The notes below the pieces were generated by a model. It was not told the DNA's origin. It made no database searches and worked only from the letters and a program-made list of their open reading frames with translations. From assembly GCA_917880885.1 (NCBI GenBank), contig OU862906.1, forward strand, positions 59,748,665 to 59,812,664: DNA of 64,000 bases, given 5' to 3'. Below, piece by piece: positions 34,224 to 45,329 of the stretch. The stretch is from Limnephilus marmoratus. Lineage: Eukaryota > Arthropoda > Insecta > Trichoptera > Limnephilidae. How positions within the stretch are numbered: the first letter of the stretch is position 1; each line of letters opens with the position of its first letter. Position numbers and translations under genes: made by a program.

Positions 34224-34258
34224 CTGAAGATGCTTATTTTAAGCGAAACCGGTCGGTA
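34224..34258 (+). ncRNA. Hammerhead-like motif 4 (best preserved)
   Basis: CTGAAGA (34224-34230), one extra T, hairpin GCTTA-TTT-TAAGC (34232-34244), GAAA (34245-34248), then CCGGTCGGTA, where ACC and GGT could form a 3-bp stem III with a GGTC loop and UA as the cleavage dinucleotide. The downstream ACAAACAAAGTTATTG block is shared in complement with motif 3. Confidence 0.45.
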
Positions 34259-34769
34259 TTAAAAAAATAATAATTGGTGGTTACAAACAAAGTTATTGTT
34301 TTATTTCAGTTAAAAAAACTAACTTTAAAAAGCTGGTTTAACTCTGGTTGTACTGAATATTGCTCTGTATTGTAACCTCTGTGGGTTGGTTGCAGGTTGT
34401 GGATAATAATGCAGTTGATGTTCAAATTAATACAGGCAGGGTAAACGCCTGTAAACAGCATTTTGAGCAGTCAATAACAGCCCCCGGAAACAGTGGCGGT
34501 TCTATGTTCCTCTGACATATCAAATTCCTCGGACATATCAAAGATAACTCTTGCCTTGGTGAAACTCGACATGAAATCAAATATCCATATTTGAAAAAAA
34601 AATTAAATACGAGAATAGTCACATAACTTTCAATAATTACAAAGAAATTGCAATAATTACAAAGAATTCAGTGGTGAATTTGTGCATTTCATTGTCGTTA
34701 TTTACTTTCAAGGCAGTGCATAATATTTTATAGGATTGACCAGCATAAAATCATTGGATAAAGAACATC

Positions 34770-34912
34770 TCATAAAGGTCATTAAAAGCTATGAAAAAAT
34801 AATTTTAAAATAGCCGGTAACCCTAACCTAACTTAACCTATTTAACCAATTTTATATCATCACCCTTAATGGCATTTCTGAGGTGCTTCTGAGTTGTCCG
34901 GTCACCTATGAC
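34770..34912 (+). mobile_element. MITE copy (CCAACTCAGAAT family)
   Basis: It shares GTCATTAAAAGCTATG, AAATAGCCGGTAACCCTAAC and TTTCTGAGGTGCTTCTGAGT with 18475-19050 and 57918-58090. The left terminus is eroded. Confidence 0.6.
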
Positions 34913-34951
34913 TCCATAGCTGAATGGGTGAAACTATGACATCAATTAGGG

Positions 34952-35820
34952 CAGCGTTTCCCAATTTTTTTCGCCCCGGAACCCTTATCGATCATACTTT
35001 TCTAGGCGGAACCCTATTTTATAAGAAAAAGATAAACTCGTAGTTTGAATACTTTCATGTTTACCTTGAAAAAAAATGAATCTAAAGTTTTGTGTAAAAC
35101 TTACATTAATGTGAAGAGTGATATCTTTTTAATTTTTTTGTTAAAATAGCATTGAAATCAGGCTTTGTGTCAGACAGCTGAATACGAAGATCTGGAGCTG
35201 CATCCAGTCTGTGTCTGTATTTATTTTTTGTGTAAGCGTAAGCCGAAAAACCAGTTTCACACCGGTAAGTGGTCACAAACGGTAACAAAACTGTGATAGT
35301 CTTCTCGACGACTTCTGGATATTCGTTTTTAAGTCCAATCCAAAACTCATCCAGATTAGTTTTTTCTGAATTAAAATTTTGTTGTAAGGAAGAAGAACAT
35401 TTGATATCCATCAAAGTCTCGTACTCTGTTGCTGTAAGAGTCGACGGATTCCTGTGAACTAGGAATGGATTCTGTACCCAGTCAATGTCCTGCAGGTTTT
35501 TTTCAGAAAAATACTCTTCCAGAGATTTGTTGAGGGCCATCAAATGTTCGTAAATGCATTTTTCAATATCTGAGGTTACTTGCAACTCTTTTTTTTCCAG
35601 AAACTCGTTTAAAGGGGAAAAAAATTGGTACTGTTTCTGTTCAACACATTCTATCCAGAAGACAAGTTTCTTTCGAAGGAAGATATTTTGTCGTTTACTG
35701 TAAAAGTATTTGTGTTTCTTCCTTGCAATGATCCTTGCAACAATCCGCACGGAACGCGGAACCCTTGTGATGCTTCTACGGAACCCCAGGGTTCCGCGGA
35801 ACACCTTTTGGGAAACGCTG
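34952..35820 (-). mobile_element. 869-bp hAT with perfect target duplication
   Basis: TIRs CAGCGTTTCCCAA (34952) and TTGGGAAACGCTG (ending 35820) are flanked by identical AATTAGGG (34944-34951 and 35821-35828). The central TA again fits Buster-type hATs. The interior retains only the C-terminal third of a transposase, so it is an internally deleted, non-autonomous derivative that still has both ends. Confidence 0.92.
35106..35804 (-). pseudogene. hAT transposase C-terminal remnant
   Basis: 232 residues. After an N-terminal part with no resemblance (fusion to TIR-proximal sequence), WVQNPFL begins recognisable transposase, then LLPFVTTYRCETGFSAYAYT and KNKYRHRLDAAPDLRIQLSD, the hAT dimerisation motif in the ZBED5/SCAND3/FAM200-like group. 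The DNA-binding finger and the first catalytic residues are absent. The frame is open to its stop at 35106, suggesting a recent deletion derivative. Confidence 0.85.
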
Positions 35821-35828
35821 AATTAGGG

Positions 35829-36140
35829 AGATGTTATCAGTTGTCAGGCTGGGGGAACCTGTATTCAGCTCTAGAAGCGAATCGATACGAAAATAAAAAG
35901 TCGTAGTTAGAGTGAGTCTCCAGCGCATATTTCAAAATAATAATTTCGTGAGAAAAACACGTTTGTTCATAAACTTGGCGGAAGTGCGTACTAACTTTTC
36001 AACGCAATTCTGAAAACTGGGTTAATATTGTTTATTTATTTCGCACGATACGTTTAATTAAACATTTTCTTCCGACCTTCAAAATAAAACGAACAGTTTA
36101 TGTTTCTGAAATGTTAACATAAATTACTAATTATAATAAA
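35829..36140. other. No recognisable gene
   Basis: AT-rich flank of the hAT, with nothing recognisable. Confidence 0.5.
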
Positions 36141-36187
36141 CACAATTAAATAACTTTGTTTCAATTTCACTTTATTATTTCTTAATC

Positions 36188-36221
36188 CAACCGGTTTCGG
36201 TTCGTCCTGAACCTTCCTCAG
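36188..36221 (-). ncRNA. Hammerhead-like motif 5
   Basis: Minus strand CTGAGGA (36221-36215), one extra A, hairpin GGTTC-AGGAC-GAACC (36213-36199), GAAA (36198-36195), CCGGTTGG. Here the variable core position is G, which a hammerhead tolerates (N7). The adjacent ACTTTGTTTCAATTTCAC block (about 36152) matches the flank of motif 6. Confidence 0.4.
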
Positions 36222-36239
36222 GGGTGAATAAAAATATAC

Positions 36240-37105
36240 TGAACATAATACAGATAAACATGGTATTTAAAAAAAAATTAGAAGAGGGAGACAGAACATC
36301 AACTTAGGTGGGGGCGAGGAGGCAGGTGCCTAAGACGGAGGGGTACACGTGGGTGGGGGTAATGGAAATATTTAAAAAATGGGGGTGTTAGACAAATCTA
36401 ATTGTTTATTAAGTAACACAAAGTGTTTGCTACATGTGAATATTTAATTACTAATTACCTAATTGATTAAAAATATTGTTCTTTAATGTCTCTCTTACTA
36501 CCGTCTATATTTAAATCACTCGTAAACATTCCGTTATAATGATATATATACGACACTAAATTACTGATCCAATAATATTATATAATATTTTTCACATTTG
36601 CATTTTATAAATTTATTATCGAGAAACATAATACCTCCATAAAGTTTATTTAAATCTCATCTTATCTTTGATCTAAGATCGTTTGATAAAAAATGTTTCA
36701 TCGAATTCTATGAAAATGGTACAATTAAATGCTTGCATAAATAAAAATATAAGCGACGAATATTGAAGAATGAAACACGTTATTTTAAATTTATGAATTC
36801 TAAACCAGTGAATTCGGGAAGTGGCAGTGTTATTTTAAGTAAACAATTCTTACTTCTAAATTATCGTCGATACAACAAAAAATAATGGCATGGCATACAA
36901 AATAAAAGGCATTAAGTTTTATCTGATGGGATATTAATGTCACCATTTCAAAATACTTATTTTATAGCTAATGTAAGTGAAAAACGAAGAATCTTTTACG
37001 TATCCTTTTATGAAATTATTTCGACAAAGGTATTTGATTGTACCATCAATTCTCAATTCATTTTTTGCAAAATATTTGACTTCGCAAAGATACACAAATT
37101 TATGT
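36240..37105. other. No recognisable gene
   Basis: AT-rich with a short G-rich patch (36300-36370). No frames of note. Confidence 0.45.
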
Positions 37106-37730
37106 CATTTTTTTTTTAATCCTTTATTTTTCCCAATTTTACATTTTATAGTTACATATTTTAGATATAATAAAAATAATGGGAACCCACTAAGGCGCAG
37201 CCTGTGCGTGGGTAATATTATAGTTAAATATATTTTATTTTAGTACCTAGAAAAAACAAACAGTGGTATTGAAGCAAAAAAAATATTAAAATTTGTTTAA
37301 ACAGTATGTACAAAAAGTGTGTTCAATAGTGTACAAGGTAATAATTAGTATATGTATAGTGTAATAACAGTTATAAGTGTAAAGTTTGTGAGAAACATAA
37401 ACTGATGTAAAATTAAATAAATAGAGTTTTTACATCTGTGTGGTATAGCCATATTTTTAACTCTTTTATGTAATGCTGAAGTTTAGTTGCAACTTGGATA
37501 TTTTTTGGTAAAAGGTTAAAAGTGTGAGGTCCAATAAAACTACTGTGAGTTTGCATTTGTTTTGTGTTTGTTTGAGGGGTATAGAATACATTATTATTTC
37601 TAATGTTTGTTCTGTTTTCATTTTTTTCGAATTTGTTTCTGTTTTTATAGATATATTTCATAGTTTGCAGTATAAATAGTTTATTAGCGTGGGCACTTGT
37701 TTTAACATTTTTATATTTTGCTTATAAAGT
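37106..37730 (-). pseudogene. LINE C-terminal fragment and 3' UTR
   Basis: Minus frame 37661-37413 reads TPQTNTKQMQ, then SFIGPHTFNLLPKNIQ and LKIWLYH, the typical last 80 residues of L2/CR1-like RTs. The 3' UTR includes GGGAACCCACTAAGGCGC and ends in a poly-T run (37110-37119 on plus). The copy is 5'-truncated. Confidence 0.7.
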
Positions 37731-38370
37731 TCATAGATATTTTTTTATACAATACATTTATTGGCATAAATAGTAGGTGACAATTTCTCCAGAGTTTTAA
37801 CACTCCTTTTAGAAATCTTTTAGAACAATTAATAATTTTGCTACAAACAATACGACGTCTTGCCTTCTTTTTGTCACCGCAATTTTATCTAACACCCCTT
37901 GCATCATTCAATCGCTTCACTCATACATCATCCAATGCATATTACTATTTGTATCTTAGACCGACTCTGACCTAACCCGACCCATGAACTTGATTCACTC
38001 GATCGTGTCTTGTCTTCTTGTCTTAGTAATGGGTATGAGGTGGCGAGGTGATAGTAGTTGCAAATACCAAGAAAAAGCTCGTCCTACTTGGTATACCTAC
38101 ATGGCAACCAGTTTAGATGGATTAAGGCCTATGTATTCATGTAATCTTAATCAAGGATATCTTCCCAAAGTCTAACGAGGATTAGATCGATCCCAAGGAT
38201 TCCTTCAAGGAAACTCTCGGTGAACTAGTTTTAGGGTGTCAGTGTTTGATTTGTTTACTGCCCGGTCAATTATAATGCATTTTCACGATGGGACTGCCTT
38301 GTGATAGTGAAATGAACTATCTTAACTATCTTGTTATTATTTTTGAAATGTGTATATAAATTTTATTAAA

Positions 38371-39594
38371 CCTTTAACTGCTAACGTGGGGGTCGCTCCG
38401 TCCTAGCAACAAAAATAACATCGAAATACTCCCCTCCCCCGAGCGTGACACATACGCCTCTTCCAGTAGCTTCGAACTTAGTGACACCAGTGCCGTAAGT
38501 TAAAAAAATTTAAATTTTAAAGTTACATTTCTGTAAGTAAATTCAATTCAAATTTTTTTGCAGGTCTCTCTGACTGATCGTCAGTATTTACGTGACTTTT
38601 GTAAAGTTGATTTTTACTACATAAAAAATAAAAATATACAACTTTACTAAAGTAGAATATATATAGTTTGTTCGAGACACTATTGAAATATTATAATAAA
38701 AGTGAGATAATGGTTTTTATTTAGTTTAATAGATTGTAGCGAAGCAACGAACAACCATAAAATACCATTTTTATCCAATATTACACAATGGTATCACCGG
38801 TCACCACTCTGGCTAGGTGCGTGACAACGCAATTTTATTTGCAAATTCATTTCGGTTTAAGTGTTCGTCCTCTCTACCTGCTTTACATAATAATAATAAT
38901 AACATTTTATTTATATAGCGCAGTTTTGTGACATTTCACTTCAAGTGCGCTTAACTATAATAAAATTTAAATAATTCTACAGTGCTCCTTATAATATTAA
39001 GAAAATAATAAAAGAATAAACAGTATTTACAAAATAATGACAGAAGAACAAAATTAACTAAAGAATATACAGTATTTACAAAACAAAATAATGACAGAAG
39101 AACAAAACTAACAAAGATAGTGCTGTTATAGCGCACACGGGACAATAATAATAATAATAATAAGAGACAAGATAAATATTAAATTTGTGCAAATTATTAT
39201 AACACAAAAATTTCCACTGAAAATATAATTTGACTCGCGTTAAATTAAGAGTTGTTACTTGAATAACTCCGCACACATGCATCCAGTTACAGACGTGGCA
39301 AGGCCTGTAGACTGTCAGACCCTGGATGAAATATCTAAAAAATACCCTGAATTGCCTAAAAGATGAATATCTGAACTCAAGTGATTTTTGCCAAAATTAA
39401 TAATATAATAACAAAATTGTCAAATATAAGTTACTTAACAAAAAACATAAATTATTTTATTTAAATTGTCCAATAAACAATAATTTGCACCTCAAAATTT
39501 TCATGCATCTCTAATATATAAACGTTTATAGTAACAGGCCGGCCGGGCCCCCACGTCAGAGAATACGTAAAAAAATCACGTCAGCAGTTAAAGG
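38371..39594. mobile_element. piggyBac-like non-autonomous element
   Basis: CCTTTAACTGCTAACGTG (38371) and its inverse CACGTCAGCAGTTAAAGG (ending 39594) are flanked by TTAA (38366-38369, with one extra A, and 39595-39598). TTAA targets and CC(Y)TTTRACTGC ends fit piggyBac-like MITEs. No transposase is present. It contains an ATA microsatellite (38888-38905) and a roughly 50-bp duplication (39024-39110). Confidence 0.65.
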
Positions 39595-39943
39595 TTAAAA
39601 TTTTATAATTTTCATGTTTTTCATAAGATCCGGCGATAACGAGAAGAATTATATTTATTTTTATGTACATAGTTGGTGAATATTTGTTATTGAGTAAGTA
39701 CCTACGTACCACAGGGAATATTGCCTTTACGCTGACATTTTCAAAATATTAATACACACACACAACTCGTAAAATATGGCGATTTTTATTTTTTTTCTAT
39801 TACTGACTTTATGAATTTTACTCAAATTTATTATGTACTTCATTTTATTGATTTTATAAACTGGGGGCTTCAGCACGGGTAACCAACCCAGTCAGGCCAA
39901 CATTATTAAATTATATTATGAAACGTTAATTATTGTACCGAAA

Positions 39944-41203
39944 TCTATTTATATATAAATTGCTGTTCGTTTGTCTCGCTAAAACTCGAGAACGGCTGGG
40001 CCGATTTAGCTGATTTTGGTTTTGAAATGTTTTCCGTAGTCCAGGGAAGGTTTAAACGGTAAAATATGGAAAAATTGCGAGGAAGAGAGTAAAAACAACA
40101 ATTTCATTTTCCCATATAAACTGTTCTACCTACTTTCCTGTCAAAACATTTAACGTTCGTCCCTTCGGTACGGTAGACTCGGGTCCAATCGAATTGAAGC
40201 AAATAAAATAATAATAATATAAGCTTTTTAGTTTTCTAATACTCTGTCGAAGGCTCTTACGGAAAGTAAATTGAATAATTCCAAAAAACTTCGTACGTTT
40301 GACAGTTTGCGAGTTTGACGAAATAAATTTAGCACGCAGCTGTTTTTTTTTGTATTTTAAGAATTGTCAATTATTGATATTTTAAATATGTACCTGTGTT
40401 AGGAACCAAACGACTTTACTTATTTCATTCAAACATTGGGGATATGACGTGTTTGCTAACCGTTCATCCGATTGCCATGAAACTTTGTTGAGTTGTTATG
40501 AGCACGCCCGAGACGGTTTCTATATATACTGAAGAGCTCTGGCATTATGAAATTTGTATAAAAAATTGCAATTGGTGCCATGCGAACTGTGTGGAATGCG
40601 GGAGGGGGAGGCGGATGGGAGAGAGGTGAGGGAGGAGGGAGGGGAACTCGGTAAAAGGGGTTCGCGGAAGGGGAGGGGAAGGGAACCGGGGAGGGGGGAG
40701 GGGAACTCGGGAGGGGGGAGGGGAACTCGGGAGTGGGATTCAACAGGACGGGGGAAGCGGGCGAGGGGAGTGGGGAGAGTGGGAACGCGAGAGGGGAAGA
40801 GGATATGGGAGAGGAAGGGGAGGCGGAAGGGGAGGCAGAAGGGGGGGCTCTGTCATCATGAAATTTGTAAAAAAAATGCAATAGGTGGCACTAAACCTGT
40901 TTGAAAACTGAATGTATCGGGCATAAATGTACGGAATCCAGGAGGGGGGAGGGGAACCTGGTAGGGCGGAGGGGAGCTCGGTAGGGGGGAGGGGAACTCA
41001 GGAGGGTAGTTCAGGAGCGGAGGAAGGGGGGGGGAGTAGAGTGAAGAGAGGGAAGGTGGAGGAGGAGTGGAAACGCAAGAGGGGAAGGGGACGCGGGAGA
41101 GGAAGGCGAGAAGGAAGGCGAACGGGACGAATGGGAAAGGAAGCGCAGGGAGAAACAATTTATTTATTAAATGGCGTAGCAACGCATGCTGGGTACCAGC
41201 TAG
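39944..41203 (+). mobile_element. Non-autonomous Helitron with duplicated G-rich module
   Basis: It starts TCTATTTATATATAAATTGC after A (39943) and contains GAACGGCTGGGCCGATTTAG, a hallmark of insect Helitron 5' regions. It ends CCAGCTAG before T (41204) with GCGT-AGCA-ACGC as 3' hairpin. Two tandem modules (about 40545-40850 and 40855-41155) each start with TATGAAATTTGTA-like sequence and then a GGAGGGGAACTCGG minisatellite. There is no helicase. The proline-rich minus frames and glycine-rich plus frames are minisatellite by-products. Confidence 0.75.
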
Positions 41204-41204
41204 T

Positions 41205-42850
41205 AAATAAATAAATTTAAAGGTGTTCATTATCTATCTGACTGTGAAGCGTTAAAAGTAGACGTGGGCAAAATTGAATGACTGAATTAAATGAATAAAT
41301 TCAATCTTGTAACACACTCGATCTGATTCTCATTTTCAAAAGGAATTAAATCTTTATTCCTTACCCTTGGCCTTGCATCTTACGATTTTTTAACAGCACC
41401 ATATTTATTTTTATTTTGATTAATTTATTTTACAGTTAAATATTTCATGTTATATTGAGGTAAGAAAATAATAATGTACTCTATAAATATTGTAGTGTTT
41501 CGTAAGAATTAAATAAAATATTATTCTGGATATTTGTTGCGCGGATAGGTACACCTACCACAGGCGAAGCGCGCCGCGAAATTGCCTTTCACGGGTACTG
41601 TGTAGTATCCCGCGCAGTAAATCTTATACCTACAAAAAACCCTGTAGTCCCCGTCCCCAATCCAAGTGACAAAACCGCCAAGCGAGTCAGCCAAGATCCA
41701 AATAATTCTGAGCTCCGTGTGTCGCGTCTGTTTCACAGTTGTGTCCCGCCAGTCCCGCCAGTCATAGTCACGGAGGAATCGTTCCTCCGTGGTCATAGTC
41801 CTGTAACCTGTTCGGTCTGTGCGAACTCAATCCGCAACCCCAATCTCTGTTTCACTTATTCAAGGAATCAAAACATTTATTTCTTATTCATTTATGACGT
41901 CGTAGTCCCACGGGTCCCTGGGTACCACGTGTCGAGTCGATCCGACCGGTCCGCGGAATGCAAGTTATTCAAGTCACAGCAAGACAAAAGACACTTATTA
42001 GTCAGAAGTTCCCAATTCATTTCTTGATGCCCGCAGAGAATCGGTTCGTCGTTAGTCCCCGCTCGGCCAAGCCGTCATCTTAGGGTGAAACTTCCCACTT
42101 CGGACCGCGGAACGTTAATAAAAGGACTAAAAGCGAAAGTTTATTCTATGTCTTTTCTCCCTCACACGTGCGTAAATTGTGATGCAATACTTGTAGAAAC
42201 AAAATGATGTTTATCTATATTATTGTTTTTTTGTGGTATCTGTCTCTGTCTACTCTAGCCGTAAACAAAAAATCAGTCGCTATCGAACCGTGATACTGAT
42301 AAATGATAATCGAGCGATTTGTTCCTTTATTTTTGTAACAAATTATACGACGCGTGTCGCCAGGGCTTTTAATTAGTTTTTATTCGGCGCGTCTTTTTAA
42401 CTTCACCATTGAGGTAGGTGCATTTAAAAAATATATATTTGACTGGAGCTTATTCCAGGTGACCGGTCCGGATATACCTACCTATGAAAGCGCGATAATA
42501 GTATGTTTTTTATGTGAAATCCGCACAAGTCCCGTCTGGAGCTAATGAAACTATGGCATCCCCAATTGGGATTTTTTGCGAGGCTGAAGGTAGTGGGAAG
42601 TTTAGATCACGTGAAATGAAACAATTTTAAGTTTAATAAATAAATAAAAATTAGTAAAACTTTAAGGGTTAACCACGAAAACTGTTTAATTTTAAGATTT
42701 AATTGCTTGCCTAATATAAACACATTTTTCTTGTTAAAAATTTGTCTTTTGGGCAAAATAATATCTAAGTACACATTGAAATATTTCATTAACCTCGTCG
42801 CGCGTCGTTTTTAGTACCTACGATTTTTCAAAACAACATAATTTACACTA
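41205..42850. other. No recognisable gene; possible LTR debris
   Basis: 41520-42150 is GC-richer, with AATAAAAGG (about 42117) and TTTATTC motifs reminiscent of an LTR R/U5, but no partner LTR is seen. A 23-bp foldback flanked by 8-bp repeats lies at 41761-41799. Confidence 0.35.
41761..41799. repeat. Miniature hairpin between 8-bp direct repeats
   Basis: GTCATAGT, then CACGGAGGAA-TCG-TTCCTCCGTG, then GTCATAGT. The arms are perfect 10-bp inverses. The direct repeats immediately abut the hairpin, like a target duplication around an extremely short foldback. Confidence 0.6.
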
Positions 42851-42852
42851 AG

Positions 42853-43070
42853 AAGAGGGCTTTGCGTAGTGAAAACTTATTTATCACCGTTGTGATTTGA
42901 AACTCGATGAAACGAAAAATAACGACACTAAAAAGAGCAAACACATGCACCTAAAGGAGAACTAAGAAGTATGTAGAAGTAGTCTACGAGAGAATGAGAT
43001 AGTATTATCGGTCTCCTCTTTTTGCGGTTCATCGTAGCCTTTTCGGCCTCCTCTTTCGCTTCGTAGCCGA
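42853..43070 (+). repeat. Dispersed repeat (GTGAAAACTT family), copy 1
   Basis: It shares GTGAAAACTT, TTTATCACCGTTGT, GAAACTCGATGAAA and a terminal GGTCTCCTCTTT block with 63374-63560. Unclassified, non-coding. It is followed by a T run (43079-43103). Confidence 0.6.
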
Positions 43071-43779
43071 GGTTTTTAATTTTTTTTTTTTTTTTTTTTT
43101 TTTGGAATTAAAGGAATGAATAAAATGAATCAATTCAAAAGGCCGAGGGAATCACAATGAATCGATTCACCCCTGGGAATGAGTCTGCCCATGTCTAGTT
43201 AAAAGTGATTGGATAGGCTTTGCAAGTGTTGAGAAGTTAACTGTTGAAATATTAACTTTTCTAAATGTTAGCCACAAGAAATTTAAATATTAACAGCCTT
43301 ACTAAAAAAAACCACAGCGCGACCGATTAACTGTATTATTGCAATAACATAAATAAACCCTGTATACGCTAGATCCCAATTTGTTACTAATAACGTTGCA
43401 TCCGCGGCCGCGCTGTAAAAACGCATTAAAGATCTGACAACATTGTAATATGGTATTAATTTACTAGGAAAGAATGTTGTTTTAATTTTTCTCCGCCAGG
43501 GGCATTATTGGAGCGCCTATGCATTAATTCTCAACGGCACCGCGATGAAGACAGCCCGTTGTGTTTTTATGGCGGGATGTCAAATAATTTTGTTAGTGCC
43601 TAAATGTTGTGATTTTACTTAAAAATTTCTATTGTAGTGACGAATTTACTCTTCTATTCACATAATTGATATATTTACTATGTTATGTGTGTGGTTTACA
43701 TCAGTTTAATCGAGTTATTGTACAAACGCCGTACTTTCAAAGTTGGACTGTCAGAATATTGTTCTATAGAACTATAGAT

Positions 43780-44610
43780 AGTTTTTTTTTTTTTTTTAAA
43801 TTAACTCCACACAGGAGGCCCTGAGGAAAATAATTTCCCTCAGGGCCTATGTCATCTGGGATGCTGTGTGGAGAGTCTTTTTGAGGAGAGGAAGGAATGA
43901 ACATTGGTCTTGAAGAGACCCATGTTGTAGGAAGGAGGAAATACAGAGGCCGGCAAATCATTCCACAGCCGAGCTGTTGAACACAAGAACGAGTCGAAGA
44001 AACGACCCGTTCTCATGTGACAAATGTCAACCGTGTACAAATGTTGGGCACGCGTTTGGCGTGTTTCCCGACTATGCACCGGTGCCGAAGGGATCAATGA
44101 TGCTAGTTCTTCAGAGCATCTTCCATTGTAATACCGGTAGAACAAGGATAGCATTCCCACCCGACGCCTGTGCTCTAAAGATTGCAATCCGTCTGTTAAG
44201 ATGGGAGAATCTATCAAACGGACCGCCCGTTTCTGCACAGAGTCGAGGGTATTTTTCAGGTATTTTGGAGCTCCAGACCAGAGATGGCTGCCAAATTCAA
44301 CCGTGGGGCGTACTTGTGATTTGTACAAGGTTAGCAGTTGTGTACTATTAAAGTATCTGCGGGCCCTGTACAGTACGCCCAGTTTTTGGGAGGCTAACTT
44401 TACTCTGGCTTCGATGGAGCCCCCATACCTGAGCTGGTCACTTAGGGTTACACCAAGCATATCAATGGAGGGCCTGTTCGGAAGATTGCTTCCGTTGAAA
44501 GAGACTAGATTTTCATTTCGATCCCTTTTAGACGTAATCAGACAAGATTGGGTCTTTGAAACATTAAATTCAACGAGATTATTTTTACCCCAAGAGAAAG
44601 AGTTTGCTTA
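43780..44610 (-). mobile_element. LINE (AGGAGGCC family), 5'-truncated
   Basis: This is the longest copy here. Poly-A lies at the 43782-43797 side, then comes the hairpin 3' UTR (43812-43855) and an open RT C-terminal frame up to about 44610. It inserted into the TIR element 43294-45303 and is younger than it. Confidence 0.85.
43852..44460 (-). CDS. LINE reverse transcriptase C-terminal domain (partial)
   Basis: 202 residues. MLGVTLSDQLRYGGSIEARV is the block after the palm. LLTLYKSQVRPTVEFGSHLW is the thumb, followed by VQKRAVRLID and a C-terminal domain with HSRETRQ, GRFFDSFLCSTARLWNDLPA and VFPPSYNMGLFKTNV, as in Jockey-type LINEs of insects. The palm with the catalytic aspartates and the endonuclease are missing because of 5' truncation, so it encodes no active enzyme. 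The frame is also open upstream of the first Met. Codons 9990-9760 (-) repeat its end. Confidence 0.85.
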   Translation of the reverse strand: MLGVTLSDQLRYGGSIEARVKLASQKLGVLYRARRYFNSTQLLTLYKSQVRPTVEFGSHLWSGAPKYLKNTLDSVQKRAVRLIDSPILTDGLQSLEHRRRVGMLSLFYRYYNGRCSEELASLIPSAPVHSRETRQTRAQHLYTVDICHMRTGRFFDSFLCSTARLWNDLPASVFPPSYNMGLFKTNVHSFLSSKRLSTQHPR

Positions 44611-45329
44611 AAAGATAAAATTAACATTTTAAGATCTTTATTTTAAGAGAATTTCTCAAAAGTGATATTTTTTAATAATATTAATATCTAATACATGTGT
44701 TCGTAAACCTATCAAAGAAAGTAACGTCTTTAGAGATGCAAGAAATCTATTTGAAATGCCGTTATTATTTCTAAGTTATTTTTTTGGCAATAAAAAAAAC
44801 TTTGAAATTTTTTATAATTTTTTTATTGTATGCACGAGGAAAAAGTGAGGTGATAGTTTCCTTCCAAATTTATAACATAAAAGGACTGTGTTTTTGAAAT
44901 TTTGATTTTTTTTTAATTTCTCTACATTATGGTCAAATGTGTTTGGGTAAGAAATTTTTTTCCATTTTTTTCCGAGTTTGGATCTTAAAATATGGCAGTT
45001 TTTCAAAACTAAAGTGTATTTTAAATACACAAATCTAAAAGGTAATTTTATCTAGTTTTCATAAATGGTATTTGTTTTTACGACACCTTCAAAAATAAGA
45101 AATATATAGAACATTCAAAATACTTTGGAAAAATTTCAAATTTCGTTAGGATATCATTACAAAAACAGAGATAAACTACCCTCTCAGGCCGTGTAAACCA
45201 AGTTTATTTTTTTCCATGAACAATTTTTTAATTAGTAATGTTTTCACATCCGCGGCCGTTTGTCAATTGAATAAAATTTTCACTGGGTTTTTTAGTAAGG
45301 CTGAATATATTTATGTTATTTTATTTGCA

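Larger units (their letters stand above)
43294..45303. mobile_element. TIR element (CAGCCTTACTAAAA family), copy 1
   Basis: CAGCCTTACTAAAAAAAACC (43294) is inverted at GGTTTTTTAGTAAGGCTG (ending 45303). The left flank is TAA and the right flank AAT. It matches the copy at 53868 through most of its length, and both share CATCCGCGGCCG near the ends. A LINE (43780-44610, -) is inserted inside. Without it the element is about 1.2 kb. No transposase is seen. TTA/TAA flanks suggest a Harbinger-like 3-bp target. Confidence 0.7.

Noticed and set aside
40456..41230. Proline-rich minus frames and glycine-rich plus frames (116-141 residues)
   Set aside because: They are translations of the purine minisatellite in a Helitron; the same effect occurs at 4937-5208.
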